Positions 50,488-58,936 of a stretch of DNA of 64,000 bases are shown one piece after another. The number at the start of each line of letters is the position of its first letter. Position 1 is the first letter of the stretch. The position numbers and the translations under genes are program-made. This DNA is from Streptomyces sp. XM4193 (lineage in GTDB: Bacteria; Actinomycetota; Actinomycetes; Streptomycetales; Streptomycetaceae): assembly GCF_023072595.1 (NCBI RefSeq), contig NZ_JALLGK010000001.1, forward strand, positions 1,240,001-1,304,000, written 5' to 3'. The notes beneath the pieces were generated by a model, which searched no databases, was not told the origin of the DNA, and was given only the letters and a program-made list of their open reading frames with translations.

Positions 50488-52707
50488 ATGCCTGCGACCC
50501 TACGGATCGGTTTTCGACTCCTAAATCCTCGCGGAACAAGGCGGAGCGCATCACTTCTCCTCACAGTCCTCGGCGTTGCTTTGGCTGCGCTCAGCGTTCT
50601 TCTTTCCTTTGCTTCTTTCGCAGTAGTAGAGCACCGCAAGGAAGTAGGGCTAGCTCGCAGCGTAATCTCGGTGGAAGAAGGACAAGATGCCCATGTCTGG
50701 GGCGAGGTTCAAGTTCATGATTATGATCGTAGACAACTGTTCCGGATTGACTTAGCGTCGGACGGAAGTAAAGCTGCTCATTCTGTTGGTATGCCCCCGG
50801 GTTTGGACGTTTGGCCTAAGCCGGGTGAACTGATTGTCTCGCCGCGTTTCGCGCAGGAGGCGGCTCGTAGCGAAACGCTTTCTGCATTCGCGCCGGGTGA
50901 AGTAGTAGGCATCGTGGGCGGAGAAGGCCTGCGCGCGCCGGACGAGCTAGTGGTCTATCGAGGAGCGACAAAGGAAGAACTGGGCTCAGGTGGTGAGCCG
51001 GTAGCGGGGTTCGGGGGTAACGCTCCAGTCAATCAAGAACTTGAAGACTCTCAGATTCAAGGGCTTTCGCTGTTCTTCATTACCTGCCTCGGTCTACCGG
51101 TTGGCGCGTTTCTTGTGGTGGCATCTAGGCTGTCGGCCAGTACCCGACTTCGTGGAATTGCTGCGCTGCGGCTCATTGGAGTGTCGGCACGTCAAGCCGC
51201 AAGGATCACTGCGGTTGAGCAGGTGGTTGTTGGTTTTCTAGGCGCTCTTCTCGCCCTGTCTGTCTACCCACTTGTGAATCATTATGTCGCGGGCAGTGGG
51301 CTATTGGTGATCAAGTGGTACCCCGAGACTACTTCTGTCGGGCCATTCTCGGCCGCCGTAGTTATCGGTGTTTGCTCGGGTATTTCCTGGTTCGTTGGAT
51401 CTCGTTCAAACGCCGCGGCGATCCATTCACCGTGGGCGCATCGGAGATCTGCTCCGCCAAGGCCAACGGCGCTATGGCGAGTTTTCCCCCTAGCGGTTGG
51501 CGCTGCGGCTCTATGGTTCCTCGCCTGGCAGGGATTCTTCGCTGGCAGAAATGAGGATGGTTCTCCACTCGATACAAGCCTGTGGATGATCAGTGCAGTG
51601 CTGCTAACGGGGCTGGGACTACTGCTTGCGGCGGGCACACTCACGGAGCTGATTTGTCGGTGGTGGAAGCGTTCGTGCAGCCTAACCAGACGCCTTGGGG
51701 CGGCCCGTGCGGGGTTCGACGCTCAAAATTCAGGGAAACTTGCTGCGGGTGTGCTGGTTCTCGTCTTCGCTATTGGTGTGGGTATTGGCCACTCTCGCGA
51801 CGCGCGAGCCACCAGTGAACTTGAGGCAGGTGTGCCTGCCAAGTTCTCGGCGCGCGGAGAGCTCATCGAAGAACCTCAAGCGCGTCGACTTATGAAGATA
51901 GAGGGAACACTCGCACGATCTCTGATCGCTTCGGAAGCAGGGACAGGCGCCCGAGTCCTGTTCACTGACTGTGCGGGGTTGCATCACCTCGCGGGGAAGC
52001 AGGTTGCAGACTGCGGCCTGGACCGAGGTGAAGGTTACAGATTGCAGGATCGTAGACAGTCGATTTCCCTGGTGAGTAGTTCTGGACATCCTGTTGAAGT
52101 TCCGAGTCCCTCAAGGAAGTTGACTCAAACTGGTGGCCTTTTGGGACATTCCGCAGTACTGCCACTTGACTCGAAGTTGGCTTACTCTGCTTACGGATCA
52201 GTCGAATTGGTCGCTGACTTTGAGGCGATGGATGAGGTCATGTCTCAGTTCGTGGCGATTGCGCCTTACAGTCAGCCTTCTGTGTTTGGGGAGAATCCGG
52301 CTCAGGCGGAGATCAACTCGATGTTGGGGGCGTACATCAGATTCGCTTTTGTGCTCGGCGGTCTGGTGGCGCTGATGGCGTTGGTGGTGGCCCTGCTTGA
52401 TCGCGCTGTCCAGCGCCGCAGGGTGAATGCGCGGATGCTCGCGCAGGGAATGCGGCCCGGGCAGTTGCGCGCTGTGCAGGCGTGGGAGGCGGCGGCCTCG
52501 ATGGTGCCGCAGGTGGCGCTGGCCTGGTTGCTCGGCATCGTGGGTGCAATGACGTGGCAGTACACCGGGGGTCTGATTCGGACGCCGGACTGGGTGGCTT
52601 TCGGTTGGCTCACGCTCGGCACGCTGGTCGCTGTGGCGACTGCCGTGGCGATCGCCGCGTTCTCGACGCCCCGGCGGGTGGAACCCCAGCTTCTGAGGGC
52701 GGAGTGA
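50488..52707 (+). CDS. FtsX-like ABC transporter permease
   Basis: 739 aa with about ten membrane helices: one near 22-46, a group of six at about 193-435, and three at about 615-637, 668-690 and 703-725. Two extracytoplasmic domains lie at about 47-190 and 436-610. This is the two-FtsX-domain (type VII) layout of mechanotransmitting ABC systems that act on substrates at the outer face of the membrane. With the preceding ATPase it should form one transporter. The DNA is AT-rich for a streptomycete until about 52330, then becomes typical high-GC for the last 370 nt, a mosaic within one frame. Confidence 0.85.
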   Translation: MPATLRIGFRLLNPRGTRRSASLLLTVLGVALAALSVLLSFASFAVVEHRKEVGLARSVISVEEGQDAHVWGEVQVHDYDRRQLFRIDLASDGSKAAHSVGMPPGLDVWPKPGELIVSPRFAQEAARSETLSAFAPGEVVGIVGGEGLRAPDELVVYRGATKEELGSGGEPVAGFGGNAPVNQELEDSQIQGLSLFFITCLGLPVGAFLVVASRLSASTRLRGIAALRLIGVSARQAARITAVEQVVVGFLGALLALSVYPLVNHYVAGSGLLVIKWYPETTSVGPFSAAVVIGVCSGISWFVGSRSNAAAIHSPWAHRRSAPPRPTALWRVFPLAVGAAALWFLAWQGFFAGRNEDGSPLDTSLWMISAVLLTGLGLLLAAGTLTELICRWWKRSCSLTRRLGAARAGFDAQNSGKLAAGVLVLVFAIGVGIGHSRDARATSELEAGVPAKFSARGELIEEPQARRLMKIEGTLARSLIASEAGTGARVLFTDCAGLHHLAGKQVADCGLDRGEGYRLQDRRQSISLVSSSGHPVEVPSPSRKLTQTGGLLGHSAVLPLDSKLAYSAYGSVELVADFEAMDEVMSQFVAIAPYSQPSVFGENPAQAEINSMLGAYIRFAFVLGGLVALMALVVALLDRAVQRRRVNARMLAQGMRPGQLRAVQAWEAAASMVPQVALAWLLGIVGAMTWQYTGGLIRTPDWVAFGWLTLGTLVAVATAVAIAAFSTPRRVEPQLLRAE

Positions 52708-52759
52708 AGGAGCGGCGGGCGGGGCGAGGCGCCGGGCGTTGCGCCGGCCTGCGCCGGAC

Positions 52760-52848
52760 GCATCGGTGAGCACGCCCGTGGCGCTGTTGTCCGGGGCCGC
52801 CTTCATGGAGCTGCCTCAATGCATCGGTGAGCACGTCCGTGGGCGCTG
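52760..52848. repeat. Direct repeat pair, 27-28 nt
   Basis: GCATCGGTGAGCACG, then (C/T)CCGTGG(G)CGCTG, at 52760-52786 and again at 52821-52848. One substitution and one insertion separate the copies. Confidence 0.7.
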
Positions 52849-52859
52849 CGCTTCGGTAG

Positions 52860-52926
52860 TGATCTTGAGGGTGTGTGGGCATGCCCTCGCTGATCTTGAG
52901 GATGTGTGGGGGCGTGCCCTCGCTGG
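52860..52926. repeat. Tandem repeat, two copies of about 31-36 nt
   Basis: TGATCTTGAGG(G/A)TGTGTGGG, then TGCCCTCGC, at 52860-52890 and 52891-52926, immediately adjacent. Confidence 0.75.
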
Positions 52927-52970
52927 TGGCCCTCTTCTGTCTTGCCTGGTTCTGTCCTCTTGGTGCGGTC

Positions 52971-53008
52971 CCTCCGCGCCCCGCCGCTTCTCCGGCGGGG
53001 CGCGGAGG
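52971..53008. terminator. Strong hairpin between the transporter cassette and infA
   Basis: A perfect 16-bp stem, CCTCCGCGCCCCGCCG with its complement and loop CTTCTC. It would shield infA from cassette transcription. Confidence 0.7.
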
Positions 53009-53302
53009 TCGGGGGCGGGGTGCTGGGTGTGACGGTTGTCGCTGGAGCGGTATGTGGCTCGGTGGCGGTCCTGCGTGCTGAAGTAGGAGTTTCGTGCGCC
53101 GTGGACGGGCCGTGGACCTGCCGTAGGTCGTCGTGGTCCGCCCGCGTCCCGGGGCGCGGCTCCGCGTCGGGGTTGCGCTCGCGCAGGGTAGTGGAGGGGT
53201 GCGGTGTGAGTTGCGTCGCGCCCCTGCTCGAAGTGCGGCTCGCGACCGGGTATCCGGCCCAACTGGGCTTAATGATCTTCCAGTTGGGGGAGGATACCCG
53301 GA

Positions 53303-53332
53303 TTCGTCTTTCGGGAGGCGCTGCCGTAGACT
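53303..53332 (+). promoter_or_regulatory. Candidate infA promoter
   Basis: TTCGTC (53303-53308) and TAGACT (53327-53332), 18-nt spacer, with a predicted start about 70 nt before infA. Confidence 0.45.
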
Positions 53333-53407
53333 GGCTCGTCGGTCCTTGCGTTTTTCTGTGCTCGGACCGATCCAGGTAGCCGATCCCGGAAGGTGAAGCG
53401 CTCAAGC

Positions 53408-53629
53408 ATGGCCAAAAAACAAGGGGCCATCGAGATCGAGGGCACTGTCGTCGAATCTCTGCCGAACGCGATGTTCAAGGTGGAGCTTCAGAACGGCCAC
53501 CAGGTCCTCGCGCACATCAGCGGCAAGATGCGGATGCACTACATCCGTATCCTTCCCGACGACCGTGTCGTGGTGGAGCTCTCTCCCTATGACCTGACGC
53601 GTGGACGGATCGTCTACCGCTACAAGTAG
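53408..53629 (+). CDS. infA: Translation initiation factor IF-1
   Basis: 73 aa. An OB-fold protein that occupies the 30S A-site region during initiation. [20 protein letters not shown] and [16 protein letters not shown] are family blocks. The ATG at 53408 is the family start; a GTG at 53393 is in frame nearer GGAAGG. It begins the infA-rpmJ-rpsM-rpsK-rpoA-rplQ run. Confidence 0.96.
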   Translation: MAKKQGAIEIEGTVVESLPNAMFKVELQNGHQVLAHISGKMRMHYIRILPDDRVVVELSPYDLTRGRIVYRYK

Positions 53630-53688
53630 ATCGAGCCACCATCCCGCTCCCGTGGGGTGATGGCCTGACCCGGAGAACCTCACATCCC

Positions 53689-53802
53689 ATGAAGGTCAAG
53701 CCGAGCGTCAAGAAGATCTGCGACAAGTGCAAGGTGATCCGCCGTCACGGCCGGGTCATGGTCATCTGCGACAACCTGCGCCACAAGCAGCGCCAGGGCT
53801 GA
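53689..53802 (+). CDS. rpmJ: 50S ribosomal protein L36
   Basis: 37 aa, reading [20 protein letters not shown] then [17 protein letters not shown]. The CxxC and later Cys/His residues form the zinc site of the zinc-type L36. It begins 59 nt after infA. Confidence 0.96.
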   Translation: MKVKPSVKKICDKCKVIRRHGRVMVICDNLRHKQRQG

Positions 53803-54010
53803 CGCGGTACCGGCACTAGCCGCTTCTTCGCACGACGCGAGTGCGCCCGCAGGGTGCGCTCAACACAAGTAGATACGCAGTCACCCGTTCTTGGCGGCCC
53901 CAGTGGCCGGCCGGGGACGACACCCTCGGACGGAGGCCGGGGACCTCGCCCGCGAGAGGCTGGGGAGAGGTGCTGCGGAAGACCTCCGACGATCATCAGG
54001 AGCCACATTC

Positions 54011-54391
54011 ATGGCACGCCTTGAAGGCGTTGATCTCCCGCGTGAAAAGCGCATCGAGGTCGCCCTCACCTATGTCTTCGGCATCGGTCGCACCCGATCG
54101 CAGGAAGCGCTGAAGAACACCGGTGTGAACCCGGACACCCGGGTGCGCGACCTCAGCGAGGAAGACCTCGTCAAGCTGCGCGAGTACGTGGACGCCAACT
54201 TCCAGACCGAGGGTGACCTCCGCCGGGAGATCCAGGCCGACATCCGCCGCAAGGTCGAGATCGGCAACTACCAGGGTCTGCGTCACCGTCGTGGCCTGCC
54301 GGTCCGCGGTCAGCGCACCAAGACCAACGCCCGCACCCGCAAGGGCCCGCGTCGCGCCATCGCCGGCAAGAAGAAGCCGGGCAAGAAGTAG
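54011..54391 (+). CDS. rpsM: 30S ribosomal protein S13
   Basis: 126 aa. [20 protein letters not shown] starts it; [20 protein letters not shown] is the conserved basic block and the tail KKKPGKK reaches the P-site tRNA. The 208-nt gap after rpmJ shows no gene. Confidence 0.97.
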   Translation: MARLEGVDLPREKRIEVALTYVFGIGRTRSQEALKNTGVNPDTRVRDLSEEDLVKLREYVDANFQTEGDLRREIQADIRRKVEIGNYQGLRHRRGLPVRGQRTKTNARTRKGPRRAIAGKKKPGKK

Positions 54392-54495
54392 TCCGCACCG
54401 GACGCTGCTGCGGAGCCGCGGGACTCGTCCCGCAGATTCGCAGGACATCGCGGTCCGTGTTGTAGGACCGACCACCTCCACGGGAGTAAAACCAT

Positions 54496-54900
54496 ATGCC
54501 TCCGAAGGGCCGTACGGCCGGCGCCAAGAAGGTGCGCCGCAAGGAGAAGAAGAACGTCGCCCACGGGCACGCTCACATCAAGAGCACGTTCAACAACACC
54601 ATCGTTTCCATCACCGACCCCACCGGCAACGTGATCTCCTGGGCCTCGGCCGGGCACGTCGGTTTCAAGGGTTCGCGCAAGTCGACTCCGTTCGCCGCGC
54701 AGATGGCCGCCGAGTCGGCCGCCCGCCGTGCGCAGGAGCACGGCATGCGCAAGGTCGACGTGTTCGTCAAGGGTCCCGGCTCCGGCCGTGAGACCGCGAT
54801 CCGTTCGCTCCAGGCCACCGGCCTGGAGGTCGGCTCCATCCAGGACGTCACGCCGACCCCGCACAACGGTTGCCGTCCGCCCAAGCGTCGTCGCGTCTGA
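54496..54900 (+). CDS. rpsK: 30S ribosomal protein S11
   Basis: 134 aa, with the signature [20 protein letters not shown] and the C-terminal [16 protein letters not shown]. rpsD does not follow, as is normal in streptomycetes; a large hairpin separates it from rpoA. Confidence 0.97.
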   Translation: MPPKGRTAGAKKVRRKEKKNVAHGHAHIKSTFNNTIVSITDPTGNVISWASAGHVGFKGSRKSTPFAAQMAAESAARRAQEHGMRKVDVFVKGPGSGRETAIRSLQATGLEVGSIQDVTPTPHNGCRPPKRRRV

Positions 54901-54961
54901 CGCCGGGCTGACCGGGCAGTCGGGCCGGTCCGGGACATCGAGTCCCGGGTCGAGCCCCGCG

Positions 54962-55006
54962 GGGTACGGGCGGTACGGCACTTCGGGTGCCGTACCGCCC
55001 GTACCC
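54962..55006 (+). terminator. 20-bp perfect hairpin between rpsK and rpoA
   Basis: GGGTACGGGCGGTACGGCAC and its exact complement flank loop TTCGG. It is followed by CTTGTAG and lies 77 nt before the rpoA start. Confidence 0.7.
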
Positions 55007-55082
55007 TTGTAGCAATGGCCCCGGGCGCAGGTCCGGGGCTCGGCATCAAATAGCGGTTGCCGAATACTGGAGGCACATTCTC

Positions 55083-56102
55083 ATGCTGATCGCTCAGCGC
55101 CCTTCCCTGACCGAAGAGGTCGTCGACGAGTTCCGCTCACGGTTCGTGATCGAGCCGCTGGAGCCGGGCTTCGGCTACACCCTCGGCAACTCCCTGCGTC
55201 GTACGCTCCTGTCCTCGATCCCCGGTGCGGCTGTCACCAGCATCCGGATCGACGGCGTCCTGCACGAGTTCACCACCGTGCCGGGCGTGAAGGACGACGT
55301 CACGGACCTGATCCTCAACATCAAGCAGCTGGTCGTCTCCTCGGAGCACGACGAGCCCGTCGTGATGTACCTGCGCAAGCAGGGCCCCGGCCTGGTCACC
55401 GCCGCGGACATCGCGCCGCCGGCCGGTGTCGAGGTGCACAACCCCGACCTGGTCCTCGCCACCCTCAACGGCAAGGGCAAGCTGGAGATGGAGCTGACCG
55501 TCGAGCGCGGTCGCGGCTACGTCTCCGCCGTGCAGAACAAGCAGGTCGGCCAGGAGATCGGCCGCATCCCGGTCGACTCCATCTACAGCCCGGTGCTGAA
55601 GGTGACCTACAAGGTCGAGGCGACCCGTGTCGAGCAGCGCACCGACTTCGACAAGCTGATCGTCGACGTCGAGACCAAGGAGGCCATGCGTCCGCGCGAC
55701 GCCGTGGCGTCCGCGGGCAAGACGCTGGTCGAGCTGTTCGGTCTGGCTCGCGAGCTCAACGTCGACGCCGAGGGCATCGACATGGGCCCGTCCCCGACCG
55801 ACGCCGCGCTGGCCGCCGATCTGGCGCTGCCGATCGAGGAGCTGGAGCTCACCGTCCGCTCCTACAACTGCCTCAAGCGCGAGGGCATCCACTCGGTCGG
55901 CGAGCTCGTCGCCCGCTCCGAGGCGGACCTGCTCGACATCCGCAACTTCGGTGCCAAGTCGATCGACGAGGTCAAGGCGAAGCTGGCCGGCATGAGCCTG
56001 GCGCTCAAGGACAGCCCGCCCGGATTCGACCCGACCGCCGCCGCCGACGCCTTCGGCTCGGACGACGACGACCAGGGCTTCGTCGAGACCGAGCAGTACT
56101 GA
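55083..56102 (+). CDS. rpoA: DNA-directed RNA polymerase subunit alpha
   Basis: 339 aa from the ATG at 55083, after GGAGG. The N-terminal domain (about 1-230; [20 protein letters not shown]) dimerises and nucleates the polymerase. The C-terminal domain (about 248-320; [35 protein letters not shown]) binds UP elements and activators. An acidic tail ends it. It is followed by rplQ. Confidence 0.98.
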   Translation: MLIAQRPSLTEEVVDEFRSRFVIEPLEPGFGYTLGNSLRRTLLSSIPGAAVTSIRIDGVLHEFTTVPGVKDDVTDLILNIKQLVVSSEHDEPVVMYLRKQGPGLVTAADIAPPAGVEVHNPDLVLATLNGKGKLEMELTVERGRGYVSAVQNKQVGQEIGRIPVDSIYSPVLKVTYKVEATRVEQRTDFDKLIVDVETKEAMRPRDAVASAGKTLVELFGLARELNVDAEGIDMGPSPTDAALAADLALPIEELELTVRSYNCLKREGIHSVGELVARSEADLLDIRNFGAKSIDEVKAKLAGMSLALKDSPPGFDPTAAADAFGSDDDDQGFVETEQY

Positions 56103-56215
56103 GCCGGTACTGCTCACGAGCCCCGCGAGGGGCCTGTGAACTCGGCTGGGCGACCGCTCAGCCGGCCTGACACCGGTACCTGATACGGCCGGTGCAGAGA
56201 ACAAGGAGAGAGAAC

Positions 56216-56743
56216 ATGCCGAAGCCCACCAAGGGTGCCCGTCTGGGCGGCAGCGCGTCGCATCAGAAGGCCATGCTGGGGAACCTGGCGACCAGCCTTT
56301 TCGAGCACGGCCGCATCACCACGACCGAGGCCAAGGCTCGTCGCCTGCGCCCGGTCGCGGAGCGTCTGATCACCAAGGCGAAGAAGGGCGACCTTCACAA
56401 CCGCCGCCAGGTCATGCGCACGATCCTGGACAAGAGCGTCGTCCACACGCTCTTCACCGAGATCGGCCCGCGGTACGAGAACCGCCCGGGTGGCTACACC
56501 CGGATCACCAAGGTCGGTCCGCGCCGTGGCGACAACGCTCCCATGGCCGTGATCGAGCTGGTCGAGGCCCTGACGGTGCAGCAGGCGGCGGTCGGTGAGG
56601 CCGAGGCCGCCACCAAGCGCTCCGCCAAGGACGCCGCCGGCGACGACGCCCTGAAGGACCTCAAGAAGGACGAGGCCCCGAAGGACGCCGAGCCCGAGGA
56701 CGCCGCCCCGGCCGACGAGGCCGAGGACAAGAAGGACGCCTGA
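56216..56743 (+). CDS. rplQ: 50S ribosomal protein L17
   Basis: 175 aa. The core (about 1-118; [40 protein letters not shown]) matches L17. The last ~55 residues are an Ala/Asp/Glu/Lys-rich extension, longer than in E. coli (127 aa) and usual in streptomycetes. A hairpin separates it from truA. Confidence 0.97.
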   Translation: MPKPTKGARLGGSASHQKAMLGNLATSLFEHGRITTTEAKARRLRPVAERLITKAKKGDLHNRRQVMRTILDKSVVHTLFTEIGPRYENRPGGYTRITKVGPRRGDNAPMAVIELVEALTVQQAAVGEAEAATKRSAKDAAGDDALKDLKKDEAPKDAEPEDAAPADEAEDKKDA

Positions 56744-56802
56744 GTCGTCCTTCCGTGAGGACGTCCGCCTGGGTCGTCCTTCCGTCCGGCAGAGTCCGGA
56801 TA

Positions 56803-56832
56803 CGGGCCCGCTCCCTGCTGGGGGCGGGCCCG
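56803..56832 (+). terminator. Terminator after rplQ
   Basis: CGGGCCCGC pairs with GCGGGCCCG, followed by TTCCCGTTT. Just before it, GTCGTCCTTCCGT occurs twice (56744-56787). Confidence 0.7.
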
Positions 56833-56855
56833 TTCCCGTTTGCGAGGATTGCCAC

Positions 56856-57785
56856 ATGAGCGATGCGGTGGAGCCCGGCTTTGTGCGGGTGCGGCTTGAT
56901 CTGGCCTACGACGGCAGGGACTTCTCCGGCTGGGCGACCCAGCACGGGCGGCGCACCGTGCAGGGCGAACTGCAGGACGCCCTGCGGGTGGTGATGCGCC
57001 GCGGCGAGGCAGACGGTCCGGTCGAGCTGACGGTGGCGGGGCGTACGGACGCGGGGGTGCACGCCCGCGGCCAGGTGGCCCACGTCGACCTGCCGGAGGC
57101 CGAATGGGCGGTGCACGGCGAACAGTTGCTGCGCCGGCTGGCCGGCCGGCTGCCGATGGACGTACGGGTGCGGCGGGTCGTACGGGCGCCCGCCCACTTC
57201 AACGCGCGCTTCTCCGCGATCTGGCGCCGCTACTGCTACCGCGTCAGCGATCACCCCGGCGGTGTCGACCCGCTGCGCCGCGGCCATGTCCTGTGGCACA
57301 ACTGGCCGTTGGACGAGGACGCGATGAACGCCGCGGCCGAACGGCTGCTGGGCGAGCACGACTTCGCGGCGTACTGCAAGAAGCGCGAGGGCGCCACCAC
57401 CATCCGCACGCTCCGCGAGCTGCGCTGGGAGCGGTTGCCGGACGGTGTGCTGGAGGCGACGGTGCTGGCCGACGCGTTCTGCCACAACATGGTGCGTTCG
57501 CTGGTCGGCGCGATGCTCTTCGTCGGGGACGGGCACCGGCCGCCGCACTGGCCGGCCGAGGTGCTGGCGGCCGGCGTGCGCGACTCGGCGGTGCACGTCG
57601 TACGACCGCACGGGCTGACGCTGGAGGAGGTCGGCTACCCGGCCGACGATCAGCTGGCCGCGCGGAACCTGGAGGCGCGCAACAGGCGTACGCTGCCGAC
57701 CGGTTCGGGGGCCGCCGGTGCGGGAGCCGGTGCGGCGTCGGGTGCGGGGGAGGCTGCGGCGGACCCGGATTCGGACTGCTGCTGA
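56856..57785 (+). CDS. truA: tRNA pseudouridine synthase A
   Basis: 309 aa. It makes pseudouridine at positions 38-40 of tRNA anticodon arms. The catalytic aspartate is Asp65 in [28 protein letters not shown] and [13 protein letters not shown] are other family motifs. The last ~35 residues are a Gly/Ala-rich tail beyond the enzyme fold. The position after rplQ is usual. Confidence 0.95.
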   Translation: MSDAVEPGFVRVRLDLAYDGRDFSGWATQHGRRTVQGELQDALRVVMRRGEADGPVELTVAGRTDAGVHARGQVAHVDLPEAEWAVHGEQLLRRLAGRLPMDVRVRRVVRAPAHFNARFSAIWRRYCYRVSDHPGGVDPLRRGHVLWHNWPLDEDAMNAAAERLLGEHDFAAYCKKREGATTIRTLRELRWERLPDGVLEATVLADAFCHNMVRSLVGAMLFVGDGHRPPHWPAEVLAAGVRDSAVHVVRPHGLTLEEVGYPADDQLAARNLEARNRRTLPTGSGAAGAGAGAASGAGEAAADPDSDCC

Positions 57786-57946
57786 GCGGTACGCGTCCGG
57801 GGGCACGCCCGGAGCGGCCGGGGCGACGGCAGCGGCGGCTGTACGGATGGTCGAGCTCCGGGTGGTCGAGCCCCCGGCGGCCGTGCGAGGGCGCCGTGCG
57901 TCGTTCCGGAACCGTGGCCCGTGGCCCGGCCCGCGCCGCTGGGCGC

Positions 57947-57982
57947 GCGCCCGGCACCAACGCCGCGCCCGGCATTAACGCC
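57947..57982. repeat. Tandem 18-nt repeat, two copies
   Basis: GCGCCCGGCACCAACGCC followed directly by GCGCCCGGCATTAACGCC, in the convergent gap after truA. Confidence 0.7.
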
Positions 57983-58034
57983 GCGCCGAGCCGGGCCCGC
58001 GGCCTCCGCCCGGCTCGTGCCGTGCAGCGGGGGC

Positions 58035-58874
58035 TCAGCCGTCCTGCTCCAGCTGTTCCGCGTACGCCTTGTCGGCCTGGTCCTCGCCGCGCTGGTGGAT
58101 CTGCTCGAAGGTGTACTTCGCCAGATCGCGGCCGGTGGTCTGCGCGGTGTCGCCCTTCTTCGCGTCCTTGCCGTTCTCGTAGCCGGCGACGGTGAAGTAG
58201 GCGTAGCGGCCGACGGAGTTGGCGCTCACGTGGCAGGCGGAGGTCTTGCAGAACTCACTGACCCCGGAACCGTCGAGCGGTGAGATCTGCTGCGCCTCGC
58301 CGGCGGTGGAGCGGGCCTGCGCACGGGTGTCGAAGAGGGCCACACCGACCGTCACGACCCGTCCGCCGCCTATGAAGGTGGCGCGGTGCAGCTGCTTGCA
58401 CGCGTTGCTCTCCAGCGCGGTGCTGAGTCCGCCGCCGGCCGCGTTCTCGCAGGTGGTGGTGTTGGCGGTGCCGCGGCGCAGATAGGTGCGCCCGTTGACG
58501 CTCACCTCGGAGGTGGAGAAGAGCCGCTTGGCGCTCAGCGGAGCGGTGTCCTTCTCGGGGTCGGTGATGAAGTCGGTGGGGTTGGGCGGCGGTGGCGGCG
58601 CCTTGGACTCGAAGGTCGGCTTGGGCCCCTGGCTGGACGGCAGTTCCTCGGGCGTCGGCAGGGCGCCCTGTGAGCCGTCGTCGTCGCGGCCCTGCGCGAC
58701 CACGGCGACCGCTATCACCGCCGCCAGCGCGACCGCGGCCACTCCGCCCCCGCCGATGAACAGCATCCGCCGCTTGCGTGCGCGCGAGGCCTCCGCGTCG
58801 CTCGCCAAGGCGTCCCAGTCCGGCGTGTGTGATCCACCAGGGCCCCAGTCAGGCCCCCCTTGCCCAAAGCTCAT
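58035..58874 (-). CDS. Membrane-anchored protein of unknown function
   Basis: 279 aa from the ATG at 58874 (MSFGQGGPDWGPGG), with AGGA eight nt upstream; an earlier ATG at 58925 is less likely. A cytoplasmic N-terminus of about 35 residues ends in RARKRR, followed by one membrane helix (about 40-60) and a Pro-rich linker (PPPPPNPTDF). The external domain has paired cysteines (TTTCENAAGGG, ESNACKQL, EFCKTSACH). The topology is N-in, C-out, probably surface-exposed. Similar proteins sit beside truA and an ABC-F gene in streptomycetes, with no known role. Confidence 0.75.
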   Translation of the reverse strand: MSFGQGGPDWGPGGSHTPDWDALASDAEASRARKRRMLFIGGGGVAAVALAAVIAVAVVAQGRDDDGSQGALPTPEELPSSQGPKPTFESKAPPPPPNPTDFITDPEKDTAPLSAKRLFSTSEVSVNGRTYLRRGTANTTTCENAAGGGLSTALESNACKQLHRATFIGGGRVVTVGVALFDTRAQARSTAGEAQQISPLDGSGVSEFCKTSACHVSANSVGRYAYFTVAGYENGKDAKKGDTAQTTGRDLAKYTFEQIHQRGEDQADKAYAEQLEQDG

Positions 58875-58936
58875 GCGGTGAATCCTACGGAAATCCGGTT
58901 GGTCTCCGAGGCCGAGGGCGGTCACAATCCGGCCTC

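Noticed and set aside
54392..55082. Absence of rpsD between rpsK and rpoA considered as a deletion.
   Set aside because: Streptomycetes normally carry rpsD elsewhere, so this is expected.
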